The notes: generated by a model from the sequence alone, not told the origin. A stretch of 64,000 nt of DNA from an uncultured Saprospiraceae bacterium (GCA_943788055.1 CALSOU010000003.1:152191-216190); one strand, 5' to 3'. Shown: positions 47,503 to 56,704, counted from the first letter of the stretch. Made by a program: numbers and translations.

Positions 47503-48528
47503 ATGTCACTTTACAGAGTTATAATTCAAGGTAGACTAGATTTTAGTACACATAGGAGTTACGATAAGGCGAAGAAGATGTATCAGTATCGTCTAGAGAA
47601 CTACTTTAAATCAGACTCTCTTTTCAAGGAAGCTGACGAAGTGTTCAACGACGAGGAACGCACGCTTGATATTCCTAGATTTGTTGGACAAGCATTTGAA
47701 AAGACATTCAAGAACACGGTGTCGCTATTAGATTATTGTGCCCAGTTTGCCATGATGGGAGTTGTAAAAGCTTGGCAAACAGATAGCGGAAAAGTTCTGA
47801 ATTACGCTGATATTGAACCTAAGAGCGACAAAGTTGCTGTGCAGTTATACCAAAAGGGTAAAAAGCTCAGTAAGGAGGATGACATGCAACAAGAGGCTTT
47901 TGCACAATTAACAAAAGCTATTGAGAAATATGATCAGCATGCTCAAGCATATGAACGAAGAGGAAATGTTAACTTGAAGCTAAAGAAGTATGCAGATGCA
48001 ATCCGCGATTTCAAGAAGACGATTTCAATAGATCCAAGCAATCCATTTGCTTATTTTGGATTGGCTAAGGTGCATATACTAAAAGGAGATTTTGCTGAAG
48101 CAGTTGACCAACTCGAATTAGTTTGTAAAAAATCTCTAGCATTGCAGCCAATCTATTGGAAAGCGAGAAGATTGAAAGCCGATTGCCATTTCAAGGTAGA
48201 AGAATATGAAAAAGCTGAGTTCGATCTTAGGCTTTTCACTAAGCGTAATTTCAAAGAAGATGACCCCAATTATGGATGGAAAAGGCACGCACTATATTTT
48301 TACGGTCGAGTACTTTTCGAACAAGAAAAATTTGCGGAAGCTATTCCAATTTTCCAAGAAGCGATAGACACAAAGGATTGTATTGACACTATTCCTCAAG
48401 AGGACATATATTTTCACCTAGGAAGCTCTAAAAAGAACGCTGGCAAAAATGGTTATGTCAGTGACTTGAAAAAAGCAAGCGAAATGGGCAGCAAGTTTGC
48501 CGTAGCTGCACTTTCTGGTTCGAAATAG
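47503..48528 (+). CDS. TPR-repeat protein
   Basis: 341 residues, cytoplasmic (no signal). The first 140 residues are a globular helical part of unknown type (MSLYRVIIQGRLDFSTHRSYDKAKKMYQYRLENYF); residues 140-330 hold four or five TPR units, the clearest being AQAYERRGNVNLKLKKYADAIRDFKKTISIDPSNPFAYFGLA split over two repeats. A protein-protein scaffold is expected; partners are unknown. It stands alone in a 195-base downstream gap from the radical SAM gene. Confidence 0.8.
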   Translation: MSLYRVIIQGRLDFSTHRSYDKAKKMYQYRLENYFKSDSLFKEADEVFNDEERTLDIPRFVGQAFEKTFKNTVSLLDYCAQFAMMGVVKAWQTDSGKVLNYADIEPKSDKVAVQLYQKGKKLSKEDDMQQEAFAQLTKAIEKYDQHAQAYERRGNVNLKLKKYADAIRDFKKTISIDPSNPFAYFGLAKVHILKGDFAEAVDQLELVCKKSLALQPIYWKARRLKADCHFKVEEYEKAEFDLRLFTKRNFKEDDPNYGWKRHALYFYGRVLFEQEKFAEAIPIFQEAIDTKDCIDTIPQEDIYFHLGSSKKNAGKNGYVSDLKKASEMGSKFAVAALSGSK

Positions 48529-48564
48529 AATCATGTCGTTTTATTCAAAATAGCATACGTTTTT

Positions 48565-49362
48565 CTACTGTCCTAGTCGTAATATTCGAATTGCTCCTTG
48601 AATAACGAGTGCAAAAACAACAGTCCCTATAACAAGGTATGGCTTATTGGAATCCAACCATTGCACGAGTATTCCTGCTATAATCACTCCTACATTTATA
48701 ATTACATCATTTAAGATAAAAACCATGCTGGCTTTTATATGAGCTTCGTCCTGACTTTTAGAATTTTGAAGTATATACAGATATGCACTGTTTGCTAACA
48801 GTGTGAAGAATGATACCACGATTATGGTCGAAAACTTAGGTAGACTTTTGGCACCTAGAAATCGTCTGAGTACTTCGATAAATCCTATGATAGCCAAGGT
48901 TATTTGAAAACATCCAGCAAGTTTAGCAATGCGTTTTTTCCGTATTGTTGATCCACCAACATCCAACAAACTGATTCCATACGCAAAACTGTCGGCAAGC
49001 ATATCTAGGCTGTCGGCGACAAGTCCTATCGACTAAGATATTAAGCCAGTTGTAATCTCAATAAGGAAGAACGCAAAATTGATTACAAGAACAGTCCAAA
49101 GTAGTTTACGCTGATTCTCATCTTCATGAAAATTGGTCTGGTTGGTACTTTCGGTGGACAATTTTATCGTTCCCAAATTAAGTGTATGCAAAGACGCTTC
49201 GATCAGTACAATAGTGTCTTGGTGAAATACCGTCAACCTACTGTTTGGAATATTAAAATCTAGATGAGCAATATCAGTAAGCCCATCCAACTTCATTCGG
49301 ATGAGACTTTCTTCGGATGGACAATCCATTTGGCTGATTTCAAAAACTGTTTTGTTCATCAC
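48565..49362 (-). pseudogene. cation diffusion facilitator broken by an in-frame TAG
   Basis: One frame of 265 codons is split by TAG at 49033-49035. The N-terminal part has an HMA-like domain whose CxxC is reduced to DCPSEE, then a first helix (LLWTVLVINFAFFLIEITTGLIS). Right after the stop the same frame continues with SIGLVADSLDMLADSFAYG, the CDF metal-site helix, and further helices to the end. In relatives a residue such as Lys occupies the stop position, so one base change (for example AAG to TAG) explains it. TAG is a normal stop elsewhere, so read-through is not expected. Confidence 0.85.
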
Positions 49363-49459
49363 TTTTCATATTATACTGGGGTCTCGCGTTATCGACGAAT
49401 CAGGATTCTACAAGATGGGTAAGTAAATTTATGAAATTGTAAATTGGATCGCAGAATCC

Positions 49460-50548
49460 TTATAACCTAAATTTTTCGAAGGATTTTCCATTGTACCTGT
49501 ATACGCCTGCATTGTGCGTTCCGAGCCAGATGTTCCCTGCATTGTCTTTGTAATTGACAAAAAGTAATACATCCGTGTCCCCGTCCTTGATTGGATAATG
49601 GATCAATTGCGCACCATTGTTTCTCCATACGCCATTGTTGTAGGTAACCATCCAGATATCGCCTTCGTCGTCTTGCTCGATATCCAAAAAGAATGGAAAT
49701 TCTACTTGTCCTTCGTCATTTTTGATAGACAATCCCTCTTCTTTCGTGTAATTCAAGGTGTTTCCTAGACTCGGCTCGATTACGTAGCGAGAATGCGTAT
49801 TGTTAAACCAAAAGTAGCCTTCCCGATCTTCAAAAATAGCACGCGAGCCGAAATCACCTCCACTTGGTGTCCTTTGTAACTGATGTTCGTAATGCCACTG
49901 AAAACTACTTCCATCATATCGACAGATACCAAGTGAAGTAGTACCAAACCACATGACACCTTTGCTGTCTTTGTAGATTTTGTACAGACCATAGGGTTCA
50001 TAAGTGGGTGGCGATTCCACACCGTAAAATATTGCTTCTTGCGGTGATGTAGGAAATTCAAGTGGATAAAGGAATTGTCCATCATAACGATATGGTCCCT
50101 TTTTGTTGAAACCGAGTCGGAACCACAAGTCACCTGCCTCGAGTTTCCATTGATGTGCAGAATCTTCTGCTTCAAGAATCTGCAATGTTTCGAAAGAAAT
50201 GCCATTATATTTACTGACACCACTTGTGGTTTCAAAGTATAGATTTCCGTCTTTGTCTTCTTGAATTCCCCGAATTTGATTGCTTTCAAGGCCGTCTTCC
50301 ATGGTAAAATGCGTCAAGCTATTACCATTATATCTAAATACCCCTTTTTCTTTACTACTGAACCAATAATTGGATTGCTGATCTTGATAGATATCCCAGA
50401 TTGTGTCGTCTATTTTGCTCACTTCCTGACCAAGTTTGGGAGCTTTGGTCGAAGTTGTTGTTTCTTGGCGGGTGACTTGGCTTTTGCAAGCAGAAAAAAT
50501 CCAGATGAGACTTATGATTAGCGCAATATTCCAGCTGAGATGTTTCAC
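49460..50548 (-). CDS. lipoprotein with two-component-regulator-type propeller repeats
   Basis: 362 residues. The signal ends in a lipobox (IFSACKSQ), so it is a lipoprotein. The rest is beta-propeller repeats of the Reg_prop type (VFRYNGNSLTHFTMEDGLESNQIRGIQEDKDG, split; IYKDSKGVMWFGT, NNGVWRNNGAQL, WLGTHNAGVYRYNGKSF). These usually form the sensor part of hybrid two-component systems; here no kinase domain follows, so it is a free sensor-like or binding protein. Two blades repeat WFGTTSLGI-like patterns. Confidence 0.85.
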   Translation of the reverse strand: MKHLSWNIALIISLIWIFSACKSQVTRQETTTSTKAPKLGQEVSKIDDTIWDIYQDQQSNYWFSSKEKGVFRYNGNSLTHFTMEDGLESNQIRGIQEDKDGNLYFETTSGVSKYNGISFETLQILEAEDSAHQWKLEAGDLWFRLGFNKKGPYRYDGQFLYPLEFPTSPQEAIFYGVESPPTYEPYGLYKIYKDSKGVMWFGTTSLGICRYDGSSFQWHYEHQLQRTPSGGDFGSRAIFEDREGYFWFNNTHSRYVIEPSLGNTLNYTKEEGLSIKNDEGQVEFPFFLDIEQDDEGDIWMVTYNNGVWRNNGAQLIHYPIKDGDTDVLLFVNYKDNAGNIWLGTHNAGVYRYNGKSFEKFRL

Positions 50549-50738
50549 CGTTTAGTTTTTTAAAGTGGATGGGTCCAAAGGTATGTATCTTTCTTCGAAG
50601 ATTTTGAATTGAAGTAAAAGCTATGCCGATGGCTATCGCGAAACTTAAGATAGCGGTTTTCGACTAGTGTTTCACAAATTATTTAAGAGCCTTAAAGAAC
50701 CAATATTTAGCTTTATTTACCTTCACTTGATTTACTTT

Positions 50739-50876
50739 TTAATCTCTACCTTGTCCGCAACCTACATCAAGAAGCTTTCCTTTTTGCTCTATAGCTGTGT
50801 AGAACTGAAGTAATTCCGGATATGGTTCTCCAAATAGATTCTCTGTTTGATATTAATTATCGTATTCAACTTTCAT
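50739..50876 (-). pseudogene. N-terminal stub of a class I SAM methyltransferase
   Basis: Read from ATG at 50876, the frame gives MKVEYDN, a TAA (50853-50855), then YQTENLFGEPYPELL, FYTAIEQKGKLLDVGCGQGRD and a second stop at 50739. LLDVGCGQGRD is motif I of class I methyltransferases, and the preceding GEPYPEL context is typical of a Bacteroidota family. The rest of the enzyme is missing. So the gene is truncated and has an early nonsense codon. Confidence 0.7.
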
Positions 50877-51119
50877 CAAGTTCCGATTTTGGTAGTTATA
50901 ATGTGAAGATAACAAACCAAGACTAAACATTTGTTTATCAGAAGGTAGATAGAGACATTCTGCTGATGTGGAATAGGAGGCGGACAAATAGTGAGGAAGT
51001 GTATGACTTTGAGTATGCAGGGCAATTCCTTGGATTATCAAAAGTCTGCATACTTAATATGATAATGTCTATTGCCATTCTTCATGTTTCACTAAATTAT
51101 TTAGCTAATATATTCTTAA

Positions 51120-51151
51120 TTGTACTTGCTTGATGTATTCTTCTATCTTTG
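51120..51151 (+). promoter_or_regulatory. promoter of the cvfB-like gene
   Basis: TTG, 21 bases, then TATCTTTG. The ATG begins 5 bases after the -7 box, so the transcript would be leaderless or nearly so. Confidence 0.6.
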
Positions 51152-51155
51152 TAGG

Positions 51156-51989
51156 ATGCTCAGAATAGGTCAATATCAAACACTTACGATAGTACGAGAG
51201 AAACCACATGGTTTTTATCTCGAATGCAATGAAGGACAGGAAGTACTCTTTCCAAGGAAATTCATTTCGGAAGATATGAAGATTGGAGACAAAATCAACG
51301 TCTTTATCTATAATGACAGTGAGGATAAGTTTGTAGCAACTATAGAAAAACCTTCCCTTACACTAGGACAATACGCCACTTTGACCGTAGAGGATGTTAA
51401 TAGGGTAGGCGCTTTTTGTGATTGGGGCGTCACTAAGCAACTGTTTATACCTTTTCGAAATCAAGAACAAGAATTATTGATCGGACAATCTTGCGTAGTC
51501 CACCTTTATCTTGATGAATTGACAGATCGACTAGTAGGAAGTACCCGGTTAAAGAATTTTCTTGAGGTAGAGGCCGATGAAGAATTAAATGTGGGCCAAA
51601 AAGTAGATCTGATCATATATGAAGAATCTGATATCGGATATAAGGCGGTTGTTGATCAATACTATGGTGGATTAATTTATAAATCAGATGTCGATACTAG
51701 TCTGAAGATTGGAGATTCACCCACTGGATTCATTCGATATATTCGAAAAGATAGTAGAATTGATCTTAGCCTGACTCCGTTGGAAAGAAAACCGATAGAA
51801 CCAACATCTATGCAGATTCTTGAGCGGCTAAAGGCTGCGAATGGTTTCCTTCCATTTAATGATAAATCAAATCCAGCTGTTTTGCAGAAAGAGTTTGGGA
51901 TGAGTAAGAAGACGTTCAAGAAATCAATCGGAAATCTGTACAAGCAAAAATTGATTCTTATAAAGCCCGATGGAATTCTTAGTGTGTAA
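51156..51989 (+). CDS. S1-like RNA-binding protein, CvfB type
   Basis: 277 residues from ATG (an upstream TTG at 51120 is rejected, since the promoter overlaps it). Three OB/S1 units follow one another (LRIGQYQTLTIVREKPHGFYLECNEGQEVLFPRKFI, split; LGQYATLTVEDVNRVGAFCDWG; GLIYKSDVDTSLKIGDSPTGFI) and a C-terminal winged helix (FGMSKKTFKKSIGNLYKQKLILI). This is the order of CvfB/YitL, an RNA-binding virulence regulator in Gram-positives and widespread elsewhere. A role in RNA metabolism is expected. Confidence 0.9.
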   Translation: MLRIGQYQTLTIVREKPHGFYLECNEGQEVLFPRKFISEDMKIGDKINVFIYNDSEDKFVATIEKPSLTLGQYATLTVEDVNRVGAFCDWGVTKQLFIPFRNQEQELLIGQSCVVHLYLDELTDRLVGSTRLKNFLEVEADEELNVGQKVDLIIYEESDIGYKAVVDQYYGGLIYKSDVDTSLKIGDSPTGFIRYIRKDSRIDLSLTPLERKPIEPTSMQILERLKAANGFLPFNDKSNPAVLQKEFGMSKKTFKKSIGNLYKQKLILIKPDGILSV

Positions 51990-52149
51990 TTCTTACGAAG
52001 TTCAATGTGGTTTTGAATGCGTATGAATTTTTTAATTTCAGAAAGTTCGGATGAAGTAATCCAAATTGGATTTACAGATCAGCAAAGGGGCAAAATTTCG
52101 TAGTATCAGGATATCTTAACCCGGCTTATTTACCTCTAAATCGAATGAT

Positions 52150-52683
52150 TCCATGGTTTCAATATTGAGCTTAAACCTGAAATAGCAGTCTGGACTCCTA
52201 TAAGAAAGCTTGTATTGCAAGTAAGACCAGAATTGAATCTTGGGCACTACACAGATTTGGCTTTTGGGATTGACTTCGGTAAGGTCATGAACGTAGAAGG
52301 TGTCATTGACCACCTTGCGTATACCGATGTCAACAGTCCAAGTAATGCATTGGTTAATGATGACGATTTGGGATTGTCAATAGTTGGTGGAATTACAGGT
52401 AGAGCAGTGCTATATAACTACCATTTAAATGGTGTCTATGGTGCAATCAAAGGTAATTTTTATTCATTTGAAGACACAGTAAGTTTATCTATGAAGCCTA
52501 TGCAGGAATCAAGCTGCAGATTTATCAAAAAGTCGACATTATCTACTCAGTCAATACGCGCTCATCAGGGTTTAGATCTAGTTTCTAACAGAGAAATACA
52601 TGGGGAACGCTTAAACTGAAAGTCCTATTAGCACCGGCAGGCGTAGGCTGCTATGATTAATACATGTTGATGTAAAAGTTGCA
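52150..52683 (+). pseudogene. remnant of an LpxR-like lipid A deacylase barrel
   Basis: Joined frames read GFNIELKPEIAVWTPIRKL, LQVRPELNLGHYTDLAFGIDFGK, GLSIVGGITGRAVLYNYHLNG and, after a frame change near 52490, EAYAGIKLQIYQKVDIIYSVN; a TAA then interrupts before QRNTWGTLKLKVLLAPAG. The strand pattern and order fit the C-terminal two thirds of LpxR/DUF2219 outer-membrane proteins. The N-terminal part is missing. At least one frameshift and one stop are needed to explain it. Nothing else is seen in the 890 bases between cvfB and the FKBP gene. Confidence 0.5.
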
Positions 52684-52791
52684 TCAACTTGATCTGTCTT
52701 GAGCCCTAAGTTTTTGCGCTTTGTTTCTCGGATAAGTCTAGTTCGATCTTATACAATTCAAATAGCAGATTTCATTAATATAGGCTATAAA

Positions 52792-52830
52792 AACGCCAAT
52801 GTACTGGATTACTTCCAATGCATTGGCGTT
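52792..52830 (-). terminator. terminator after the FKBP gene
   Basis: AACGCCAATG and CATTGGCGTT form a perfect 10-bp stem; on the minus strand TTTTTAT follows. 53 bases past the stop codon. Confidence 0.85.
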
Positions 52831-52882
52831 AATAATACATGTGAGGGGCTCTGCTAAGCAGTGCTAATATTCTTACTCTTAA

Positions 52883-53479
52883 TTATTTAACATCAAGTAA
52901 CTCTACTTCAAAAATCAATGTTGCGTGTGGTCCTATTGCTCCACCCGCACCTTTTTCACCGTAAGCAAGATCAGACGGTACAAATAATCTCCATTTTGAT
53001 CCAACATGCATAAGTTGTAGCGCTTCTGTCCAGCCAGCAATCACACCGTTTACAGGGAAAGATGCAGGCGTTCCACGTTGAACCGAACTATCAAATACAG
53101 TTCCGTCAATCGTTGTGCCATGATAATGCGTTGTTACAGTGCTACTAATCGTTGGTTTTTCACCTGAGCCTTCCGCGAGCACTTCGTATTGAAGTCCACT
53201 TGCCAAGGTAGTTACACCATTCTTTTTGCTATTTGCTGCCAAAAATTCTTTTCCTGCGGTAATTGAACCTTCGTGCTTTTTTGCTTGGATTTTCGAAAAG
53301 TACTGATTGATATAAGTTCCAGCTTCTTGATCACTCATTTTTAGATCGGAACCTGTAAACACATCGTTTATTGCTTCCGCAAAAACAGTCGAATCGAGTT
53401 CTTCGAATCCCTGACCTTTTAGGCTGTTTCCTATATTCACACCTAAGCTGTAGCTTAGTTTTTCTAATTCACTATTCAT
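52883..53479 (-). CDS. FKBP-type peptidyl-prolyl isomerase
   Basis: 198 residues without signal peptide, so cytoplasmic. The N-terminal dimerisation part (KLSYSLGVNIGNSLKGQGFEELD) resembles FkpA/Mip, and the FKBP core is complete (VTTHYHGTTIDGTVFDSSVQRG, VIAGWTEALQLMHVGSKWRLFVPSDLAYGE, ATLIFEVELLDVK). Proline isomerisation during folding is the expected role. It ends in its own terminator. Confidence 0.94.
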   Translation of the reverse strand: MNSELEKLSYSLGVNIGNSLKGQGFEELDSTVFAEAINDVFTGSDLKMSDQEAGTYINQYFSKIQAKKHEGSITAGKEFLAANSKKNGVTTLASGLQYEVLAEGSGEKPTISSTVTTHYHGTTIDGTVFDSSVQRGTPASFPVNGVIAGWTEALQLMHVGSKWRLFVPSDLAYGEKGAGGAIGPHATLIFEVELLDVK

Positions 53480-53644
53480 ATGTTGCTTATTTTAGCGCGA
53501 AAATAAATAAAAGCTTAGAGAGTCTCTAATTGGTTTTGAGTTTCACCATTAGTCAAGTCAATATGAAGTATCATTGTTTTGAAAAATCACGTTTTCTTTT
53601 TAGAAATGGCCCTGTACACTTATAAAAGGTCTTAAACTAGCTGG

Positions 53645-54589
53645 ATGTCCACATTGATTTCTTCACCATTGCAAAGCTTTACGGATTATCGTTTTCGGAA
53701 TCCGCATCATCGGTTCTTTGGTGGAATAGACGAGTATTATGCTCCATACATTAAGCTACTAGGTAAGTTGTTCATTAAGCCTGCTTATGAACGTGATCTC
53801 TTGCCAAAGAATAATACTGGCCTTACAGTGATTCCGCAAGTGATGACCAACGATGCAGATGAATTCATTTTCGTGAGCAAGTATGTGCAATCTCTGGGTT
53901 ACAATGAACTCAATTGGAATCTTGGTTGTCCGTATCCGATGGTTACGACCAAATGTTTAGGTTCGGGGCTGATAGCTGACCCAGAACGGGTTGATCGTAT
54001 ACTTGATCGTGTGCATTCAGAAACGGATATTGTGGTATCTATGAAAATGAGGATGGGATATGAAGACCCAACAGAAATACTTGCGGTCTTTCCGATCTTA
54101 GAAAAGTATCCACTGCGCAATATTGGTATACATGCGCGGATAGGTCGACAGCTCTACAAGGGAGGAGTAGATTTGGATAGTTTTCAAAAATGTATCGAAA
54201 GCACTTCGCATAAACTCTACTACAATGGTGATATTTCTTCCGTTCAAGCATATCGAGAGCTTACCGACAGATTTCCGAGTATTGATACTTGGATGATAGG
54301 ACGCGGTCTTCTTGCCGATCCATTTCTTCCTTCGATGATTAAAAAAAATATAGAGATTTATCCAGATGATCGCATGGAGCGTTTTAGTCGCTTTCATGAT
54401 GTTCTGTTTTCACAATTTGAAGAAGTTTTATCTGGAGAGAAACATGTCATCATGAAAATGGGAAGTTATTGGGAGTATTTTTCCTGGGTTTTTCCAGACT
54501 CTCTGAGAGAGATTAAGAAGATCAGAAAGGCCAAGACTTTCGAGGCGTATGACAAAGCATTAGACTATTTCTATAAATCTGTGGATTAA
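53645..54589 (+). CDS. tRNA-dihydrouridine synthase
   Basis: 314 residues. FMN-dependent TIM-barrel enzyme that reduces uridines in tRNA. Signatures: SPLQSFTDYRFR at the start, LNWNLGCPYPMVTTKCLGSGL, VVSMKMRMGYEDP, IHARIGRQLYKGG, NGDISSVQAYREL and WMIGRGLLADP near the C-terminus. The GCPYP variant suits the branch usual in Bacteroidota; which uridine is modified cannot be told. The repeat copy at 54597 follows the stop by 8 bases. Confidence 0.92.
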   Translation: MSTLISSPLQSFTDYRFRNPHHRFFGGIDEYYAPYIKLLGKLFIKPAYERDLLPKNNTGLTVIPQVMTNDADEFIFVSKYVQSLGYNELNWNLGCPYPMVTTKCLGSGLIADPERVDRILDRVHSETDIVVSMKMRMGYEDPTEILAVFPILEKYPLRNIGIHARIGRQLYKGGVDLDSFQKCIESTSHKLYYNGDISSVQAYRELTDRFPSIDTWMIGRGLLADPFLPSMIKKNIEIYPDDRMERFSRFHDVLFSQFEEVLSGEKHVIMKMGSYWEYFSWVFPDSLREIKKIRKAKTFEAYDKALDYFYKSVD

Positions 54590-54596
54590 AAGGAAT

Positions 54597-54608
54597 GGGC
54601 TTTCGCCC
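54597..54608 (+). repeat. dispersed repeat GGGCTTTCGCCC, exact copy after dus
   Basis: Followed by AAAATAGA, so that 19 bases match the copy inside batB. Intergenic position, 8 bases past the dus stop. Confidence 0.75.
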
Positions 54609-54724
54609 AAAATAGATTATAGAGTTCGATGATTCAGTTGTGCTAAGCAAGCATGTACTTCATTTTGTTGAGCACTAGAATTGATCTAGATAATCCTAGT
54701 TTTGTTTTAATATCCACAAACTAA

Positions 54725-55128
54725 ATTATTATCAAGATTTCGATTTTCGATCAAGTATATCAGGAACCCAAAAAGCTATTTATCATTGATGGAATCGGTG
54801 CTTTGCTCTCTGCATTTATGTTGGGAGTAGTACTTGCGTACTTTCAGAAGCATATCGGTATTCCAGTGAAAACACTTTATCTCTTAGCAGTAATTCCTTG
54901 CTTTTTTGCTTTATTAGATATCATGTTTTTCAATAGAATGGGATTTACGATTCGACAAAATCTCCGGATAATTGCGACTTGTAAGATCCATACTACACTC
55001 TTTCACTGGCATTAGCTTATCATCATCTAGAATCAATTAGCTACCAAGGAATTACGCATATAGCTTTAGAAATTGCTATCGTATCGATTTTAGCAGCTTT
55101 ACAAGTCAAGGTGTCAAAAAGTTTGTGA
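54725..55128 (+). pseudogene. frameshifted integral membrane protein
   Basis: Starting after a TAA at 54724, the frame reads IFDQVYQEPKKLFIIDGIGALLSAF, helices (MLGVVLAYFQKHIG, LYLLAVIPCFFALLDIMFF), then shifts by one base near 54985 to continue YTLSLALAYHHLESISYQG and IALEIAIVSILAALQVKVSKSL to TGA. The pattern matches a four-helix hypothetical membrane protein common in Bacteroidota. There is no ATG at the beginning, and the shift breaks the middle. Confidence 0.6.
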
Positions 55129-55220
55129 ATTCTATTTGTCATACAAAAAGGGCGTCGTGCATCATTTGATTGCTCAACGCCTTTTAGTATAATCTGGATG
55201 TCTGTTTAGATTCTAAATGC

Positions 55221-55390
55221 TTAATTACTGTTTCTTGTAGATATATAACATATTTTGCCATCAATTAGCTTTACTTCGATGCGCTCTATCAATTCATTTT
55301 GCTCTTGTAATAAATCGTTTTGCTTCATTAAGCTTTTTACTTGCTCAAGGCTAGCTTCTGTAACTGATACCATCGTGTCGCCCAACAATA
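55221..55390 (-). pseudogene. coiled-coil C-terminal fragment
   Basis: On the minus strand about 55 codons end in a stop and read VSVTEASLEQVKSLMKQNDLLQEQ then NELIERIEVKLIDGKICYI. The heptad pattern looks like real protein, but no start or N-terminal body is found; further upstream the frame enters the TonB-like fragment of the other strand. Probably a leftover. Confidence 0.35.
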
Positions 55391-55419
55391 CAGGATTTAT
55401 CTCAAAACCGGTTGGCAGG

Positions 55420-55645
55420 AAACAAGCGAGCAGAGACAACATCAACAGAACCAAAGCCGCCGATGAAAATAACATTCGCGGATCTGTTCGTTTGAGTTTT
55501 GATGTCAATAATGAAGGTAAGCCAACGGAGATCGAAGTGATCTCTGGATTAGGCTTCGGACTAGACGAGGAAGCAATACGATTGCTAGAATCCACGCTTT
55601 GGACTCAAGGTCAAAAAAAAAGAGCTTACAATCGATTTTGAATAA
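55420..55645 (+). pseudogene. TonB C-terminal domain fragment
   Basis: The plus frame contains NIRGSVRLSFDVNNEGKPTEIEV and GLGFGLDEEAIRLLESTLWTQG, the TonB C-terminal motif of energy transducers. After a run of nine A (55613-55621) another frame gives KELTIDFE and a stop at 55645, a natural TonB end, so one base has probably been lost or gained in the run. No N-terminal helix is present. Confidence 0.55.
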
Positions 55646-55651
55646 ATGCTC

Positions 55652-56704
55652 CTAGAATTCCCATGATGCTTTATCAAGATCAACTAAACAAGCTGTCAAA
55701 AGATCTATACAATACTGTATATCATTTTTATTCGCCATCTCAATTACTTGATGTAGATATCTCGTCGGTATAGAAATAGCTCCAGCGATAGAACCACCTT
55801 TACTAAATCGTTGAAGAGCACCTGTATCTGTTCCTCCAGCAGGTAAAATTTCCATTTGATAAGGAATAGTATTCTTAGCAGCAATCTGCTTCATGAATCT
55901 TATCATCCTTGAATCGCATAGAACGCTTCCATCAAGAATCTTTATAGCAGCCCCTTTTCCAAGTTTAGTTACTTGTTCATGAGCTGCAAATCCTGGCAAG
56001 TCATTTGCTATCGTTGTATCAAGTGCTATCGTAAAGTCGGGATCGATTCCACTAGCGGCTGTGGTAGCTCCTCTCAGACCTACCTCTTCCTGGACAGTGA
56101 AAACAGCATAAACATCATCAGCTGGCTTTGTCTTTTTTAGTTGCTTCAGGGTCTCAACCAAGATGAATACAGATACTCGGTTATCAATAGATTTTGAATT
56201 AACACAGTCTCCCATTTCAATCAACTCGCGTTCTCGCGTAATTGGATCTCCCACGGCGATGTGCTTCTCTACTTCTGCTTTTGGCATCCCAGTATCGATA
56301 AAATAGTCCTTTATTGCGAGTGGTTTTGCACGCTCTTCAGCACTTAATAGATGGATGGGCTTACAGCCCATTACCCCTACAATATCTCCTTTTTCGCTAT
56401 GAATGATGACACGTTGTGCTGTCAAAGTCTTTGGATCAAATCCACCTAGAACATGGAATCGAATGAAGCCTTCATCATCTATATGCGTAACCATAAATGA
56501 AATTTCATCCATGTGTGCTGCAACCAATACGCGCTTCGCATCACTGGCGCGTCCTTTCACCTTGGCAATTAAGTTGCCCATATTGTCAACGCGAACTTCA
56601 TCTGCTAGTCCTTGAATTTCTTGCTCAATCAAGGTACGAATCGGAGTTTCGTATCCCGGTGCACCTGGTCTTTCACAGATGTCTTTTAGTAGTTCAATAT
56701 TCAT
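55652..56704 (-). CDS. M42-family metallopeptidase
   Basis: 350 residues. Cobalt/zinc aminopeptidase with the M42 layout: first metal His64 in VAAHMDEISFMV, metal Asp in NSKSIDNRVSVF, catalytic Glu pair in VQEEVGLRGATTAA, later metal Asp in ALDTTIAND and the C-terminal His in YLHQVIE. Relatives are glutamyl or tetrahedral (TET) aminopeptidases in the cytoplasm. Start ATG; it begins inside the last codons of the truncated MBL gene. Confidence 0.93.
   Translation of the reverse strand: MNIELLKDICERPGAPGYETPIRTLIEQEIQGLADEVRVDNMGNLIAKVKGRASDAKRVLVAAHMDEISFMVTHIDDEGFIRFHVLGGFDPKTLTAQRVIIHSEKGDIVGVMGCKPIHLLSAEERAKPLAIKDYFIDTGMPKAEVEKHIAVGDPITRERELIEMGDCVNSKSIDNRVSVFILVETLKQLKKTKPADDVYAVFTVQEEVGLRGATTAASGIDPDFTIALDTTIANDLPGFAAHEQVTKLGKGAAIKILDGSVLCDSRMIRFMKQIAAKNTIPYQMEILPAGGTDTGALQRFSKGGSIAGAISIPTRYLHQVIEMANKNDIQYCIDLLTACLVDLDKASWEF

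Noticed and set aside
49033..49035. TAG as recoded (pyrrolysine or suppressor) codon
   Set aside because: ileS and tig end in TAG and RF1 is present, so TAG is a normal stop.
55255..55460. N-terminal part of the plus-strand 128-codon frame near the TonB fragment
   Set aside because: Cys/Ser/Phe-rich sequence opposite the coiled-coil fragment; only the last 60 or so codons look like TonB.
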